Origin: Adineta vaga
Taxonomy: Eukaryota; Rotifera
DNA: 64,000 nucleotides
NCBI GenBank assembly: GCA_021613535.1
Contig: CP075493.1
Span: forward strand, 558,001 to 622,000
Direction of reading: 5' to 3'
Part shown: positions 12,883-31,946 of the stretch, in pieces
Position numbering within the stretch: the first letter of the stretch is position 1
Layout of the letters: every line of letters begins with the position of its first letter
Made by a program: the position numbers and the translations under genes
The notes under the pieces: generated by a model
What the model was told of the DNA's origin: nothing
Database searches by the model: none
What the model saw: only the letters and a program-made list of their open reading frames with translations

Positions 12883-15684
12883 CTTCAATTTTCTTCTTTA
12901 TCAATAAGAATGATCTATAGATCGAAAAAACATTCAATAATATAATAAGTTTATATAAAAGGTAAAAAAGTAGACGAGAACAGAGGAAATACGATCTATT
13001 TAACAATTTATTTTAAAGAAAAGAAAAGAAAAGAATAAGATGACAATGAATAAAAGATTTCCTGTTCTTAGTGAATAAAAAAAAAGTATTTATATTTATG
13101 TCTCTCATCTATTTTGCACTTTGACACTTTCTTAGGTATATTAGATCTATATTGATGACATAACAAATGCACTTTTCTTCAATGAATTACTTAAAGAGAT
13201 TTTATAAATAAATGAAAAGAAGAAAATTGTAATTCTTTATTCTTCAATCAACTAGAATTAAATAGCTTTTAAAAAAAGTAATTATCAAATATAAATATTT
13301 ATTTATCTTTTCTTTAATATAATCATTCCTTTTCAACATATTATAATTTCATTGAAAATTATTTTTTATTTTTAAGAAATTTTATTAATTTTACATTGAT
13401 AAATACATATAGAATTTGAAAAATTGATTTCAATTCAAATACAAAATTTCAAGTTTAATATTATATATCATTTTTCGACAATTTAATTCTAATGAAAATA
13501 TTATCTTTTGTTTTTGTTATAATCTCAAATATTTTGTTCAATTTGTTTATCTTTTTTCTTCAAAATTACTATTTTTCTTTAGTGAAAACTATCTCGTTTT
13601 CAAACAAATGTAAACATTCTCTAACTCGAGGATTCGTGTTTAGAACTCGTCACATTAAATAGGTTCCTCGTGATATTATTCTACGGAAAAATATATTGAT
13701 AATTTGATCCATATGTTAATATAATTTATTTTTCATGATCAATTGATCAAATAATTAAAACGAGAATAATAATCTTCTTCAAAGAAAAGTTGAGTGAAAA
13801 CAAAAAAGTTATGTTAAAAATTGTTTTATGGAATTATTTACTGTTGAAATAGAAATTTGACATAATTCTTGAAGATATTCTAAATCAGAAAAAACGCTTA
13901 TCTGTTTTATAAGTCGGAAAATGTCAGTGATCCTCATATTTTTAACGATACCATACTCACCATTACTATACTTTATATTCTCTATGATTCAAACATCATC
14001 AACAACACCACCACTATCTCTATATCTTATAAATCATTGTCTACCTCTTATTACTGAACTCCAGTGTCTTTTTAGTTTTAATATACAATGGAATCTCTGC
14101 AACATGAACACTTTCCTACTCTGAACATTGAATACTTTTTCTGGTCCTTTCTATGTAAGAAAACCTCTACATAATGAACATGCTTTCTTATATGTAATGA
14201 GAAGCAAGGATTGTTTGGCTGAAGTTCATGGACTCTATTCAAATGAATTAGAAAACGTTTTGAACAATTCATCACAGTTCGATAATCTAGAATTGAACTT
14301 TGCCATCTGCATATAAGAAAATAAACTATATAAAACAATAATCATAAATAACTTCTAGTGAAATTTTGCAAACTGTATGAATCCAATACAGAATCTTTGT
14401 ATTCATGGCAGTCTGGTATTAGGAAAAGTAAGATTTGGATTCAAGCAGTATATCTTGTTCAAGCATCATCAATTTTTCTTGCGCTATAAATGGAAGGACA
14501 AACGAGAAGTTCATATGCTTTCAATGGTATGCACAAATTTAAACAAAATAGATCGACAAATTGGAGACGAAATTCAGAAACTTGTCTGCATTATCGTTTA
14601 CACTATAAAAGTATGAGCGTAGTTGAGCATGTTGACATGCAAATATCCTTTTCAAAATGTATACGAAAATCAGTAAAATGATACAAAGAGTTTTTGTTTC
14701 ATCTTTTGAATATGATAGTATATAATGCATTTGACAATACTTCTTGTCGTTATTCTGATTTTCGTCTATGAAACAATTAGAGGAATTTTGACAAAGTACT
14801 GATTACAAAGATCAACTGCAATTGGAAACCGTCGACAAGAGATTCTCCTCTTCATTTAAGTAGTTGCCATTTGCCATCACTTATTCGACAAATATCACAA
14901 TCAAAGTAGTTCCAAAGAAAATGCATTGTTTGTACATTCCATGGAATTTAACGGTATTTTTGTCTTGAGTGAAAAATAAGCAACATGGGAATAATCCTCA
15001 AAATTTTATTTCATATTCATTATGAAACCGCAGAAAAGATATGAGAAAACAGATTACAGCCGTACTTGAACAAGAAGACGACAATCACAACAGTATTAAG
15101 AATTATCACAGTAAGCAATATAAATAAGAGTAAATGTTTAAAACGAAAAGAACCTATAATGAACATAAAGCAGGCATAGATGATTTTCTTTCCCAATTGT
15201 TTGTAGATTGATGACGATAATTGAAATAGTGACAAGCACTTCTAATAATGTTATCTTTCTAAAACAAAAAATTTGCACTTCAAGATATGATATGTATTGG
15301 ATTAAAGGGGAAAAAATCAGCTAAAATACCGTAGGTGACGCTTGTTTGTATGAGGATGTGATTAAGTTTGGTGTTCTCCGTAGACGTATATCTATGTAGC
15401 TCTCTTATTATATTCGAATTTCGAACAAATGAAGTTTCTATGAGAATATTTTCCATTTAATATCGATTACTTTCGGTAATATACGTATAGTGCTTCCCTT
15501 TAGTAGAAATGTTGAAATTATATCGAACAAAGATGATTCAATCGGTAATAGCCCTGACTACACAGGCAAATTTCATATATATATATATATATATATGTAT
15601 TTATCTCATTTATTTGAAGAAATAATTAAAACTTACGAACAAAATGTCTTCCTGCTCATCAAGTGCGTTCAGTATTTCCACGTT
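12883..15684. other. Gene-free spacer upstream of the cyclase
   Basis: No recognisable exon on either strand. Overlapping frames of 60-90 codons between 13921 and 15235 on both strands have no motif and look like chance. A candidate DNA-transposon relic at 14088-14192 is listed separately. Confidence 0.5.
14088..14192. mobile_element. Possible pogo/Tigger-like terminal sequence relic
   Basis: The stretch contains spaced phrases GGAATCTCTGCAACATGAAC and AACCTCTACATAATGAAC, separated by TCTGGTCC. These resemble the terminal inverted repeats of pogo/Tigger-type elements, which carry CTCTATAACGAAC and GGTCC motifs. Only one diverged end is visible. There is no transposase and no second end that I could place. 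The assignment rests on motif memory and is tentative. Confidence 0.3.
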
Positions 15685-16716
15685 TCAGGCGGTTGTAGTT
15701 ATCTGTGGTGGTTGTCTTATTAGTATTCTGTTGACAGTGATCAGTCCGCCTTCATGATTCCATACATTTCCTTGTAACTTTCGAATATATACTAATATCA
15801 ATTGTTTAATTTCATTTCGAAATGCTTTCGATGTGATAATATGAACATAAAACATACTGTTATAGATCAAATACAACAGTACCGACTGAATAATAAAAGT
15901 AAGAAATGATTCGATTTGTTTACGTTCGGCAGACTTACTCGACGACATACTCGCCGTCGCCTGTACATAGATTTGTAATATTGGCCACATGAATGTGCAG
16001 AAAACATAGACTAATACTTCTGACAACACAAGTCTCATTAATGAAGCATCTCGTATGTTCAAACGACTAGTATTATTATTATTATTATTGTGGTTGGTAA
16101 GTGGTTGAATTCGCACGCGTAGTTCACGTAGATTTTTTATAAGCAGGATGCCAAAGACAATCATCATCAGAAGAGGTAACAAGCTGTTGAGAATCAGAAG
16201 ATAAATGGCGAATATTTGTCCAAAAAGTCCATACACACCACATCGTCCATTTTCGATACTTTCCCAAATAAGAAGTTGAGCGGAAAGTACACTCCAGACA
16301 GCAATGACAATAGCAATCCCACGATATGCGATTTGTGGTCGACTGAAAGCTCGAATGGAGACGCGGCTGTTAGATAAAGCATACCGGTCAGCACATCTTA
16401 GCACAAGTATATAACGAAAAGATTGTGCGGTAATTTGCAAGACATAACCACGGATGCGACAAAATATTAACGAGTTGTTTACTAGATCGTAGTGATCAAG
16501 TGCATATATAATTGGGATTATGCTCAAATTAGCACCAATTAAAGAGACAACTGATGATGCTATTAGATAGATTGCATAAGAATTTTTTCGAGATAATTTG
16601 TGCATATAAACCCAGATTGTGCATAAGTTTCCAATATTGCCAAATGCAAGAATAATAGGAAGTCCATAACGATTAATGACTGCTTGAATAAGAACAAGTG
16701 TAGAAATGATTGACAT
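15685..16716 (-). CDS. Rhodopsin-class orphan GPCR, single exon
   Basis: A 343-residue seven-helix receptor with an ATG start. Helix 1 carries GNIGN, helix 3 is followed by an intact DRY (LRCADRYALS), and a Cys before helix 3 (FCRIRG) can pair with the extracellular-loop Cys (GRCGVYG). Helix 7 has NSMFY in place of NPxxY. A short asparagine run lies in intracellular loop 3, and an amphipathic tail follows helix 7. It resembles the large intronless FMRFamide-receptor-like orphan families of bdelloids. The ligand cannot be told from sequence. Neighbouring genes give no functional link. Confidence 0.85.
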   Translation of the reverse strand: MSIISTLVLIQAVINRYGLPIILAFGNIGNLCTIWVYMHKLSRKNSYAIYLIASSVVSLIGANLSIIPIIYALDHYDLVNNSLIFCRIRGYVLQITAQSFRYILVLRCADRYALSNSRVSIRAFSRPQIAYRGIAIVIAVWSVLSAQLLIWESIENGRCGVYGLFGQIFAIYLLILNSLLPLLMMIVFGILLIKNLRELRVRIQPLTNHNNNNNNTSRLNIRDASLMRLVLSEVLVYVFCTFMWPILQIYVQATASMSSSKSAERKQIESFLTFIIQSVLLYLIYNSMFYVHIITSKAFRNEIKQLILVYIRKLQGNVWNHEGGLITVNRILIRQPPQITTTA

Positions 16717-19433
16717 AGTATTGAACGTTTAGTAAAATATATCTTGAACTAATTGATATGGATAGAAACGATAAGAATTATGTAAAATCGAAAAGAAAAA
16801 CAATGCCTTGAAAGATTTAGAAGAGCTCGTCAGAGCAATGATGACGGATTTCTAGGATCTTTTATATTTCAAATTGAATTTATATCTCTCAATAAAGTAG
16901 AGGTAAGGTTGGAGAACTTAGAAAAGGATGTAAGCCTTTCTTTTCTCAACAACTACTCAATAGTTATTCTTTGACTAAGGAATTACTGGTACCAAGAAAA
17001 TAGTGACATATAAAAGAAGAAACGAAACAAGTATTTTATATCATAGGAGTAGATAACATAAACAATTTGAAAAAAGGAATAAAAGAAATTGATCGATTCG
17101 CTAACCTTTTCATCAATTTGATTTATATTATTAGTTTACAGGAAAATAGTTTCTTTTTCTTTATGTTCCACACATATCTTTAATTGATATAATACTAATG
17201 TTAACTGACATCTCATCTGATTATAAGGGACAAACAGAGTTTAATTTATGTGAGAAGAAATACATCGCTGGAAAAGGAGTTACTTAAGCGACCTAGCTAC
17301 TGATTTATCATAAGGTTCAGTTCACATAGCATGTCTGAACTTCCGTTGTGATTGATAGTTTCTTTAATTCATCTAACTACACCTTTTTCTTCATGAATTC
17401 CCTAGCTCACACTAAATAAGATAGATAAACTGGTGTTGTGTATAACTATTTCATTGAATTATAATTAGTTTCCTACCTCCTATAGTTTCCTTATTTCAGT
17501 TTTGAAGAGATTCTCTTTTTCTGTCAAAATTTAGATTGAAATAGAATAGATTGTTATATAAAAACGAGACAACCATAGAAAATGAGATATGCGTCTCATT
17601 CGAAGAGCAAATATAAGCTGATAAGCGACAAAAAACTTGAGTTTAACAGATTTATTTTATTTTCTTAGATAATAGATCTGTTTTTTTAATTCATTATTTT
17701 TTATACGAATCTATCTGAAAGAAAATGCACGTATATATATATATGGCATAAAGCAACGTAAATAAGAAGGAATATAACTATTCTATATTTGTACAACGAG
17801 TTAGTAAAAGATGGAGAAATTTAAAAATAATATGTTTCTCGTAATTCATATAGGAAGAATTGAAAGATGATCATAAGTAATTTTTGGATGTCAATTCTAG
17901 AGATATTAGATAAAGTGAAATTGTTGGTTCTATCTTAACAAAATAAAAAAGAACAATTAGGAATAAACGAAGATAAGAATAAAGAATATCTATCAGAAAT
18001 AATAAAAAAAAATGTATCCTGCTAATTTCATAAACTAATTAATCTAAAATCCTTTTCTTCTAACTTAATATATCTATACAGCAAATATTTTCACTCGATT
18101 GAAAAATGATTTTAAAATTAAAAATGCATTGTTTATAAAAGGATATCGATGAATTTTACCTGTTTCCAGAAGAATGACAATTTAGATATTTAAAAAAGTA
18201 AATATAAATTAATACTTTTTACCGACATGTATCTTTATAAAGTACAAATATGAAGAGAAAAAAAAAAGGTCTTCCACATAGATAAACAAGAAGACAAATT
18301 TCTCATTGAGAAAACATAGAAAATAAAAGATTAATTTTAGTCTTACACAAAAACAAATTTCGTTTATCCATTTGAAAAGAAGAAGAAAAAAAGTCTTTTA
18401 AATATTTATTAACAATATGATAATTATTTGTAAAAGACAATAGATCTGATTTTATAATATCTAATTTATTTATTATTTTTCATATCATATTCTTTTTTCC
18501 TATACATCAATTCATTTATATGAAACTTTTTACAAAAAAATCCTTTTCTTCATATAAATTCAATCTACGTTATCGTCATATTCACATAATAATTATTGAA
18601 CAAGTTAGATGAGAATATCGAATTATAAGTTTATTTATTTATTTATTTGAACCAATGAACGATATTAATTTATATATTTATTAGTTAAAAAATTATTATT
18701 GAAGATTTAATAGAAAAAAAAAAACAAACAAACTTATTAAACTCAATCTAAAAAAAGCATTTTTATTTCTAGAACATTAACATCCATACAGATTACGTGT
18801 CATTTTCATATGAACATATAGAGCAGATAATTGAGAAAAATCTTTTGAAATATTAATTGATAAAATATTATTAGAATTAATAATTCAATGTAAAGAAAAA
18901 GTATAAAAAATGTCATTTTGTCTGTAAAAAAAACGAATTTTTTTATAATAATAATATCATATTATAGAATATTTTAAAGAAATTTAAAAATAATCAATAG
19001 AAATATAATTTATTTAATATAATTAAAACGAAATGTTTATATGTTTTATTCTCGATAATTTTCATATTTGTTTTTTTAGTCTTTATTTATTTTTAAAATA
19101 CTTTATCTATTCAATTCTTCTTTACATTTAATTTTTAATATTATTATTTATTTTGTATTAGAAATGATAATATAAAATTTTATGAGAAAAAATATTTCTA
19201 TAAATATATATGTACATCAAAAATTCTATTAAAGATAAATTAATTTCATAAAGATTTGTTTTATTTTTTTTTTTGTTTGAAATAATTATTTTTAGTAAAG
19301 AAAAAGAATAATATGAAATATCATCATGAAATTGTTTATTATTAATAAAGATAAGAAAAATAAAAGAATTTTCTTTTCTTATTATTTAAATAGAAAAGAA
19401 AGAAGAAGATTTCGTTTTTTTTTTTCGTTAAAA
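16717..19433. other. Gene-free AT-rich spacer
   Basis: 2.7 kb between the divergently transcribed GPCR and ABCC genes. No conserved frame or structured RNA was recognised. It holds a (TA)n run near 17731-17743 and many poly-A/T runs. Confidence 0.6.
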
Positions 19434-25410
<5,977 letters not shown>

Positions 25411-27615
25411 ATATTACATAAACAAATCTTATCTTTAATTTAACTATCAATTCTTTGATAATAAGATTAAAAAGATATATTCATTTTCTATTTTACACTT
25501 GTGAAGACTTTTTATTTATGACTAGAAAGAAGAAAGAAGAAATATATGACTCAGTAATATTAGTCATATACATAGAAATGAAGAATTCTCTGGTTTATAT
25601 GAGTTATGAGAACAAGAAACCATGACAAACTATATGAAGTAATACGGTGCTATGATTTATAACTGGAACACGTTCTACAATCGAATGATAAAGAGAAAAT
25701 CAAAAGATAATGAATGAAAGCAACGACTATTTATTTTCAACAAAAGATGATACTTTAGAATAAAGTAGTTTGTTTATTATATTATTTTATTTTAACTCTA
25801 TTTGGATATATCCAACGTTTGTGTAACATTATATATAGATTCCTATCAGTAATAAACTATAAGTAAGTATGTATGCATTGATCTATTAAATTAATCACCA
25901 GTTTTTCGAAGAAAATTAAATGATGTGTAATTTTTAAGTTAGAAAACTTTTCCTTAGTCACTTCCTTCTGACTCTCATTAACGACAGAATTCATTAGAGA
26001 CATAAACCTATTATAAAAGTAGCTCGGCTTAGAGCAAAACCCATTAGGTACAAGCCATATTATTCAAAACAGGCTATGTGATGTTCCACATCTCAATTCT
26101 AAAGGATTGGACTGAAAATTTCTCACATTATAATTAAATTAGAACGAATTCACAATGGATAGTATAGCAAGTGATAGTTGTATAATTTTGGTACACTGAA
26201 AATATCATATGATACTTTTTTGCTGATATAAACTGAACAGATTTGAGAAATGATTTGAGGTATTCTATATAGTTGTCATTTTTTAGAAGAGTATTAATTT
26301 TCTATTAAAGATCAACTGTTTTCATAAGTTTATATTAATGTATTTTTGATAAAACATAGACGTCTCATAGTGTTTCCATTATATAGATTAGACTTTCTTT
26401 TGTCTATTTCAAGAAGATGACATCACACGGTCAAAGTTTCAATTTATCGTATTCTATTGATAAACTGATTAAGATCGGAAAAAATGTATATTGATTAATA
26501 TTTAAGGCTTTAATTTTACTTTTGCATTCATTATCTTTAGGGCAACATTATCGCGGACATTCATAAAGTACCGCATTCCGTCGTTTTAGACAAGCTTACA
26601 ATCAATTTCAATGGTGAATCAATATTTTGGCAGAGAGGCTAATTTTTATCGATTGGACGATCCTTTTTCTCATATGAAAACTCATTTGTATTTCTTTATG
26701 ATATGAACTACGATGATGATCGCGATTGGGACAAATTTAGAAGCGAGTTCACTCAAGCTTTGTGTATGACTTTGAATGTGCCAGAGTCGGAAGTACATAT
26801 TCATGGAATAGTTCGGGGCAGTATTATAGTGATTCTTTTGGCTACAATTGTGATCATTATCGCGCTCGTTGCAATTGATATAGACCCTAGACCAAAAGTT
26901 ATTCTTATCTCGACGGTCGCTGGAGCAGGAATGGGTGCCGCCATCGGGACTGTAGGAGGTCCAGTAGGCACTATTAGGTAGTGGTTACTGTAGTTGGTCT
27001 TGGAGTCGGTATTATTACGATTTTCTTTTCTTTTAATCTTGAACAAAGAATAAATTAGATCACATAGATAAAACAATTTCACTTTTTTCTATTGTAAAAA
27101 AACGTGATGATACAAAAAGAAAATTGAATATTTCATTTATAGTTCGAGCAAAGAAACTAATTTTTTTATCATTGATAGAGATCTATTCATAGGTTTTATA
27201 TTCATCCAAACAGAGTTGGAAAGAACCTTTGCGGAGTATCTTACAACATCTTATGAAACATCTCAATTAAAAGTCATACAAATCAAGATTGTTACAAGTC
27301 TTGAACGAGGATGATCTGGATCGACGATTCGAATATTATCAATGGATTCGGTATTCAATTCGTCTCTATTAGATCGAATTCAAACAAACAATCGAGTAGT
27401 CAATAGAAATAATTGTGTTTATTAGAGCAAGATAGTGTTCCACCTTATACTATAGCAAAATTGTGTGAGATTGTTTAAATGATACACGTTCATACGTTGC
27501 ACTATGGTCATTTACACTGCTTAATAATCGTATCGATAGTCACCTCTATAGTAATCTGTCGTTTTGTAACATATATCGTCGCCAAATGTATTAATTTATT
27601 GGATGAATATATTAG
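25411..27615. other. Spacer with a degraded coding remnant
   Basis: Mostly non-coding. The patch at 26540-26980, listed separately, has protein-like frames. Downstream at 27100-27400 the composition is mixed, but every frame is short and none was recognised. Confidence 0.5.
26540..26981 (+). pseudogene. Remnant of an unidentified membrane-protein gene
   Basis: After a good acceptor (TTATCTTTAG) at 26540 comes a frame reading GNIIADIHKVPHSVVLDKL. A second frame from the ATG at 26703 (92 codons) reads DDDRDWDKFRSEFTQALC, then a hydrophobic helix (SIIVILLATIVIIIALVAI) and a Gly/Ala-rich second helix. Acidic-aromatic text followed by a helix resembles the membrane-proximal part of SEA-like receptors, but I cannot name a family. 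The two parts do not join through a clear intron, so it is probably broken. Confidence 0.3.
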
Positions 27616-29189
27616 TTAAGAGATGTCTAGAGTAGTTTGGAGCAGCGGTACCATTTTGTCCACAAGGTTAAATGATATATATTGAGTCCGATAAATTTCT
27701 CGTAATTGTTTGCATATTGACTGCATTCGGAAGATCAAGGTAAGCAACTGCGTGAAATATTGAACAGCTTGTGATTCGCCGTATTTACTATTCAAATGCT
27801 TCCAAAATAGATCTGTATAGTGAGCTTGTGCTTGGTAAACTGCTGCTGAATCCTTTAATGGTGTTTCATCGTCGTTCATAGAGATACCATGTGAAAATAT
27901 CAAGATTATTGTTAGAAGAGATAATGTTCCTGAATCTTGTTCAGTTAACTTGACAAGTAATAGTACTAAATTGTACATGTTGTGTTGAATATCCTCTGAT
28001 ACACCGCATAACGCAAAAAAATGTCGACGTTTAATGATGTGTTGATCATTTTCATTCGAATATTGATTGTTGATTGTCTTGTAATAAAAACATTTCCATA
28101 TCATAGACACCAGATGAATATTATATTTAATTAAAATAAAACGATCATCAATGTCAAGATTGTTAAATTCGTCAATTTCACGAAAGAAATTGATGAAACG
28201 TAGAGTGATTGCATGAGAGAATTGAGACAATTCAAGAAGAGCAAAGCTGGTATCTTCTGCATCAATGTTAAGCGATAGACCTGCTTCGAATCCAAAATTA
28301 GTCAAGAATGAACAGCGAACACTTTCAATGATAAGCCAATCTTCAATAGACAAAATATCCCACGAAATATTTTCCATTTCATCCAAATCAATATCATCTG
28401 TGGTGTCAAGGAGATGATTGTTTTCATTCAAATTGATCTAAGAGAAATCCCATCAGTAAAGTGATTTAATCGATAACAGTACAAAATGGATATTTACATT
28501 TTCAGTTACTTCGGATATGAATGTTGCATTTCGTTTTTCTTCACAATGTTTTTTTCTTCGTTGCTTTTCTTCTTCAGTGAACATAAAATCTTTATTCATC
28601 CCCGCTGTAAGACATCGATTCAATCGACATTTTTGACATTTTCGTCGTCGTGTTTCGTATGACAATGAACATTGATCTTCACTTAATAAACATCGCATAT
28701 TGTCCTATCAATAGATTCTCAATGAAAATTAAATGAAAGGAGAGGAAAACGAACCAAACTTTGATTAACATGGCGACGAAAAAATGCTTTACATGACGAA
28801 CAAGATAGTACGTTGTAATTATAACCAATGGCACGACCACCACATATAGTACAGATCATTGGTTTCTTCGGTACTTTCGCTGACTTTGCTTCATTACGAT
28901 CATCTGAATCAAGTGCACGTTTATAAATTCCTTCTTGTTTGAAATTCTGTAAAGAAATAGAATTATCATTTCACTGATTATTGAACTGAAATCGAATACA
29001 AACAGGATCAGATAGTTGAGCAAGAAAAGCCAAATTGTTGATGATATTATCACCATTAATTGTTGAACAGTCTTTTTCGTTATTTTCCAAATTGATAATT
29101 CGTGTATTTGTATTCTTTTTGGAGCAAATTTCTTGAATGAAATCTTCATTTGCGGTAATAATAATAATTTTAGTTTGATCAGCAGTCAT
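27616..29189 (-). CDS. Nuclear receptor with divergent P-box, 4 exons
   Basis: A ligand-type transcription factor, 468 residues. Exons (minus): 29189-29004, 28946-28755, 28704-28498, 28437-27616, all phase 0 with GT-AG ends. The first zinc finger uses C94, C97, C111 and C114; the P-box region reads SCSSCKAFFRR instead of the common CEGCKGFFRR. The second finger begins at C131 and C138 and ends with CQKCRLNRCLTAGM. The ligand-binding domain follows, with the signature-like segment FNNLDIDDRFILIKYN. The C-terminus lies near residue 468 with no obvious AF-2 acidic helix that I can define. It shares its plan and LBD wording with the receptor at 39927-41224. The ligand is unknown. Confidence 0.9.
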
Positions 29190-30284
29190 TACCTTTTTAT
29201 CTCACGTGGTATTTTGTCTGAGCGCTAATAGAAATGCATCGCCGTCGATGTAAACTAACAACAACAACAACCATTGCGCGTACGAGAAAAAGAACATCAA
29301 AGCAAAATCCACGATGAATTTATAGTCAGAGGATGAGAAGAAAGAAAGAAAAGAACATTTACTATTACTCTTTTACTACAAGCATTTTTTTTCTTCGATT
29401 ATTTTATGCTGATGCATATTGTATGAGAACGTCAAATGGGACTTTATATTACGAAACGAAGTGAGGATATTATATTGTACTGTTGTTTTCTCGTTGAATC
29501 TTGAAAATTAAAAGTATTTCCTTTCTCTAGTTATTATCAGAACAGAACAATAAGGGATACTCGATGTTAAAGTGACTATAATCAAAGATATTTCAGATAT
29601 GATTCTAAAAATCATTGTTTTGCAAGATTTCTAAACAAAGAAAAATAAAAAATAGAATTCTTTCAAAAAATTTTGTGAAACAGGAAATTTGCTCTTCTTC
29701 TTTTACACGAAGTGTTTTGATATCTATGTGAATCATTCCGATAATGATTGATAAGTATATATAGAGTTATAAATAACCATTTTTATGAGATACATTATAT
29801 TTGTTAATAAACTCTGTGCAGTTATATGAACATGTAATGTCATCTATAGATATATACATTCTAAGTGGTCAAAATATACTTTTTTTTATAAAAACTATCT
29901 TAAACTTTAATTTAGAATGAAAAACATCTTTCACGAAGAACAATAAGTATAAAAGTGACCGAATACACTTTCTTCATTCTTATTTTTTTTGTAGATTCAT
30001 AATTTCCTCGATGATTATTGAAATCATCATTATTTTATTTGGTCATTCTTTCCATCTTTCTCTTTGTTGCATTGATTCATATAAAAATGTTGGCATTGAA
30101 TATATGAATAGCAAGTGATTGATAGTGATCTTGAAAGACCAAACAACTATATACATTAAAAAATGATACAGTAATGTGTCAATTGAATGATATACCATTC
30201 GATAATGTGAGTAAAGATTCAAAATTTATTCTGATATCAGAATGAAAAAAAAATGTGAAGTAATACGATGAGCCTCAATTCTGT
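29190..30284. other. Spacer between nuclear receptor and NmrA gene
   Basis: 1.1 kb, AT-rich. It is the likely promoter side of the nuclear receptor gene. No frame or motif is supported. Confidence 0.6.
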
Positions 30285-31269
30285 TTATGTAAATGCTTGA
30301 GCGTTCTTTTTTATCCATGCTTCTAATGTGCCCAATGGTCGACCGAGTACAAAAGCTAACTGTGGAGTAGTAGTTTTCTTCATACCATTGATGGCATATG
30401 TTGCACGATCATATATGAATGCATGAGACATACCAAAACTCGCTTGCTGCTTGAAAAAATCATCGAGCGATTGTTGTTCATAGACAATAGGCCGACCGAG
30501 AACCTTAGTGAAGATAGCTGCTCGTTCTTCGTTTGATAAAACTTCAGCACCCATTTCGTAGACGATGCGATCGTGTTTCTCAATCGGATCAGTTAAAATA
30601 ACGACTGCACAATCGGAGATATCTGTTAACAGAGAAAACAAAATGTTGCTGTTTGCAGTTTTTTTTCCATCTGTAATGTTTCTGCTTACCTTCGATATCG
30701 ATCCAAACTAATGCTGTCGAAGGAGATCCACATGAGAGAAGTTTGTTTGAATGTTTGATGTGATGAACATCGCCCATGAGATGATTAGTCATAAATGCTC
30801 CAGGACGGAGTACAACCAATGAACGTTTTTCAGGATTTTGTTCGACAAGTGTCCACAATTTTTCTTCGGCAGTCATCTGTGCATATGAAATGATACCTTT
30901 TCTTCCATTCTCAGTCACAAAGAAAGAAGAGACATTAATGATTTGTCGAACACCTTGTTCGAAAGCAATCTTTCCGAATGTTCCTTTGATTTCACTTTGT
31001 GATGTTGGTTTATTAATAGCATTAACAAGAAGAAATAAACGAGTATGTCCTTGAATTGCTTTTGAGAACACGTCAATTGTTTCGTAAGTTCCAATAACCA
31101 ATGTAAGATAACCAGTTTTTAGTTGATTTTCGAAAAGATTTTTTGCTTTTTGTTCATTTCGTACATAAGCTGTTGTTTGAATTTCTTTTTTGATCAGACC
31201 ACGAATAATACCAGACCCAATATTTCCAGTTGCTCCAGTAACAAATATACGTTCCTTGTTTGATGACAT
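30285..31269 (-). CDS. NmrA-like NAD(P)-binding oxidoreductase, 2 exons
   Basis: A Rossmann-fold protein of the atypical SDR/NmrA group, 305 residues. Exons (minus): 31269-30690 and 30622-30285, with a 67-bp GT-AG intron in phase 1. The join reads WIDIEDISDCAVVILTD, a block typical of the family. The nucleotide-binding loop is VTGATGNIGSG (G12, G15, G18). Members are either NAD(P)H-dependent quinone-type oxidoreductases or redox-sensing regulators; sequence alone does not decide. The family is common in bacteria, fungi and plants, so acquisition by transfer followed by intron gain is possible in a bdelloid, but this is inference. Upstream lies a tandem duplication (31337-31531). Confidence 0.85.
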
Positions 31270-31336
31270 GTTGATAGCGAGAATGAAAAGAGAATCAATG
31301 AATTACCTTTTTTCACTATAACATCAATGCGTTACG

Positions 31337-31531
31337 ATATAAAAGGAAAGTAAAAAGCAGCATGTATAAGACGAGAGTATACGATGAAGAGCACAGAGTT
31401 CGGAATAATATGGTAAATCTATCGCAAAGTGCAGAATGCATATAGCAATAGAAAGAGAAGGTAAAAAGTGGCATGTATATGACGAAAGTACGATTGACAA
31501 CACAGAGGACGGAATAATATAGTAACGTCAT
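31337..31531. repeat. Imperfect tandem duplication upstream of the NmrA gene
   Basis: Two copies of an approximately 80-bp unit. Each contains TAAAAAG(C/T)(A/G)GCATGTATA and ends in CGGAATAATAT(G/A)GTAA. The period is about 111 bp (shared motif at 31351 and 31462). It lies just upstream of the minus-strand start at 31269, so it could hold promoter elements, but no known site was recognised. Confidence 0.6.
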
Positions 31532-31946
31532 GAAATATTTATATAAATTTTGAAATAAATATAGTAAATCAGATTATAATAACAATTATTTCTAAAGAAA
31601 TGAAAAATTTGATTTTATTCTTTGAAAATTATTTGATAAATTCTATTAGAATAAATATAATAAGAAGATTTAAAATAAAATAAATTCAAAAAAAAAAAAA
31701 AGATCGCATTATCATATTTATTAATTCTAATAATTATATTATTTATCAAGAATATCTTATATAAATATTAAAAGAAGAATTATATAAGATGAAATAATAA
31801 AAAAAACAAAAATATTATATTATATATTTAAATAAAATTAGAAGAAAAGAATAAAATCTTATCTAATGATAAAATAAAGTCTTATTTTTTTATTTTTATC
31901 TTTTATTTCAAAAGAATCTTTTTTTTTTCTTTTTCAAATTAAAAAA

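Noticed and set aside
15490-15723. 77-codon plus-strand frame at the GPCR 3' end
   Set aside because: Contains translated (TA)n and overlaps the GPCR tail in antisense; no motif.
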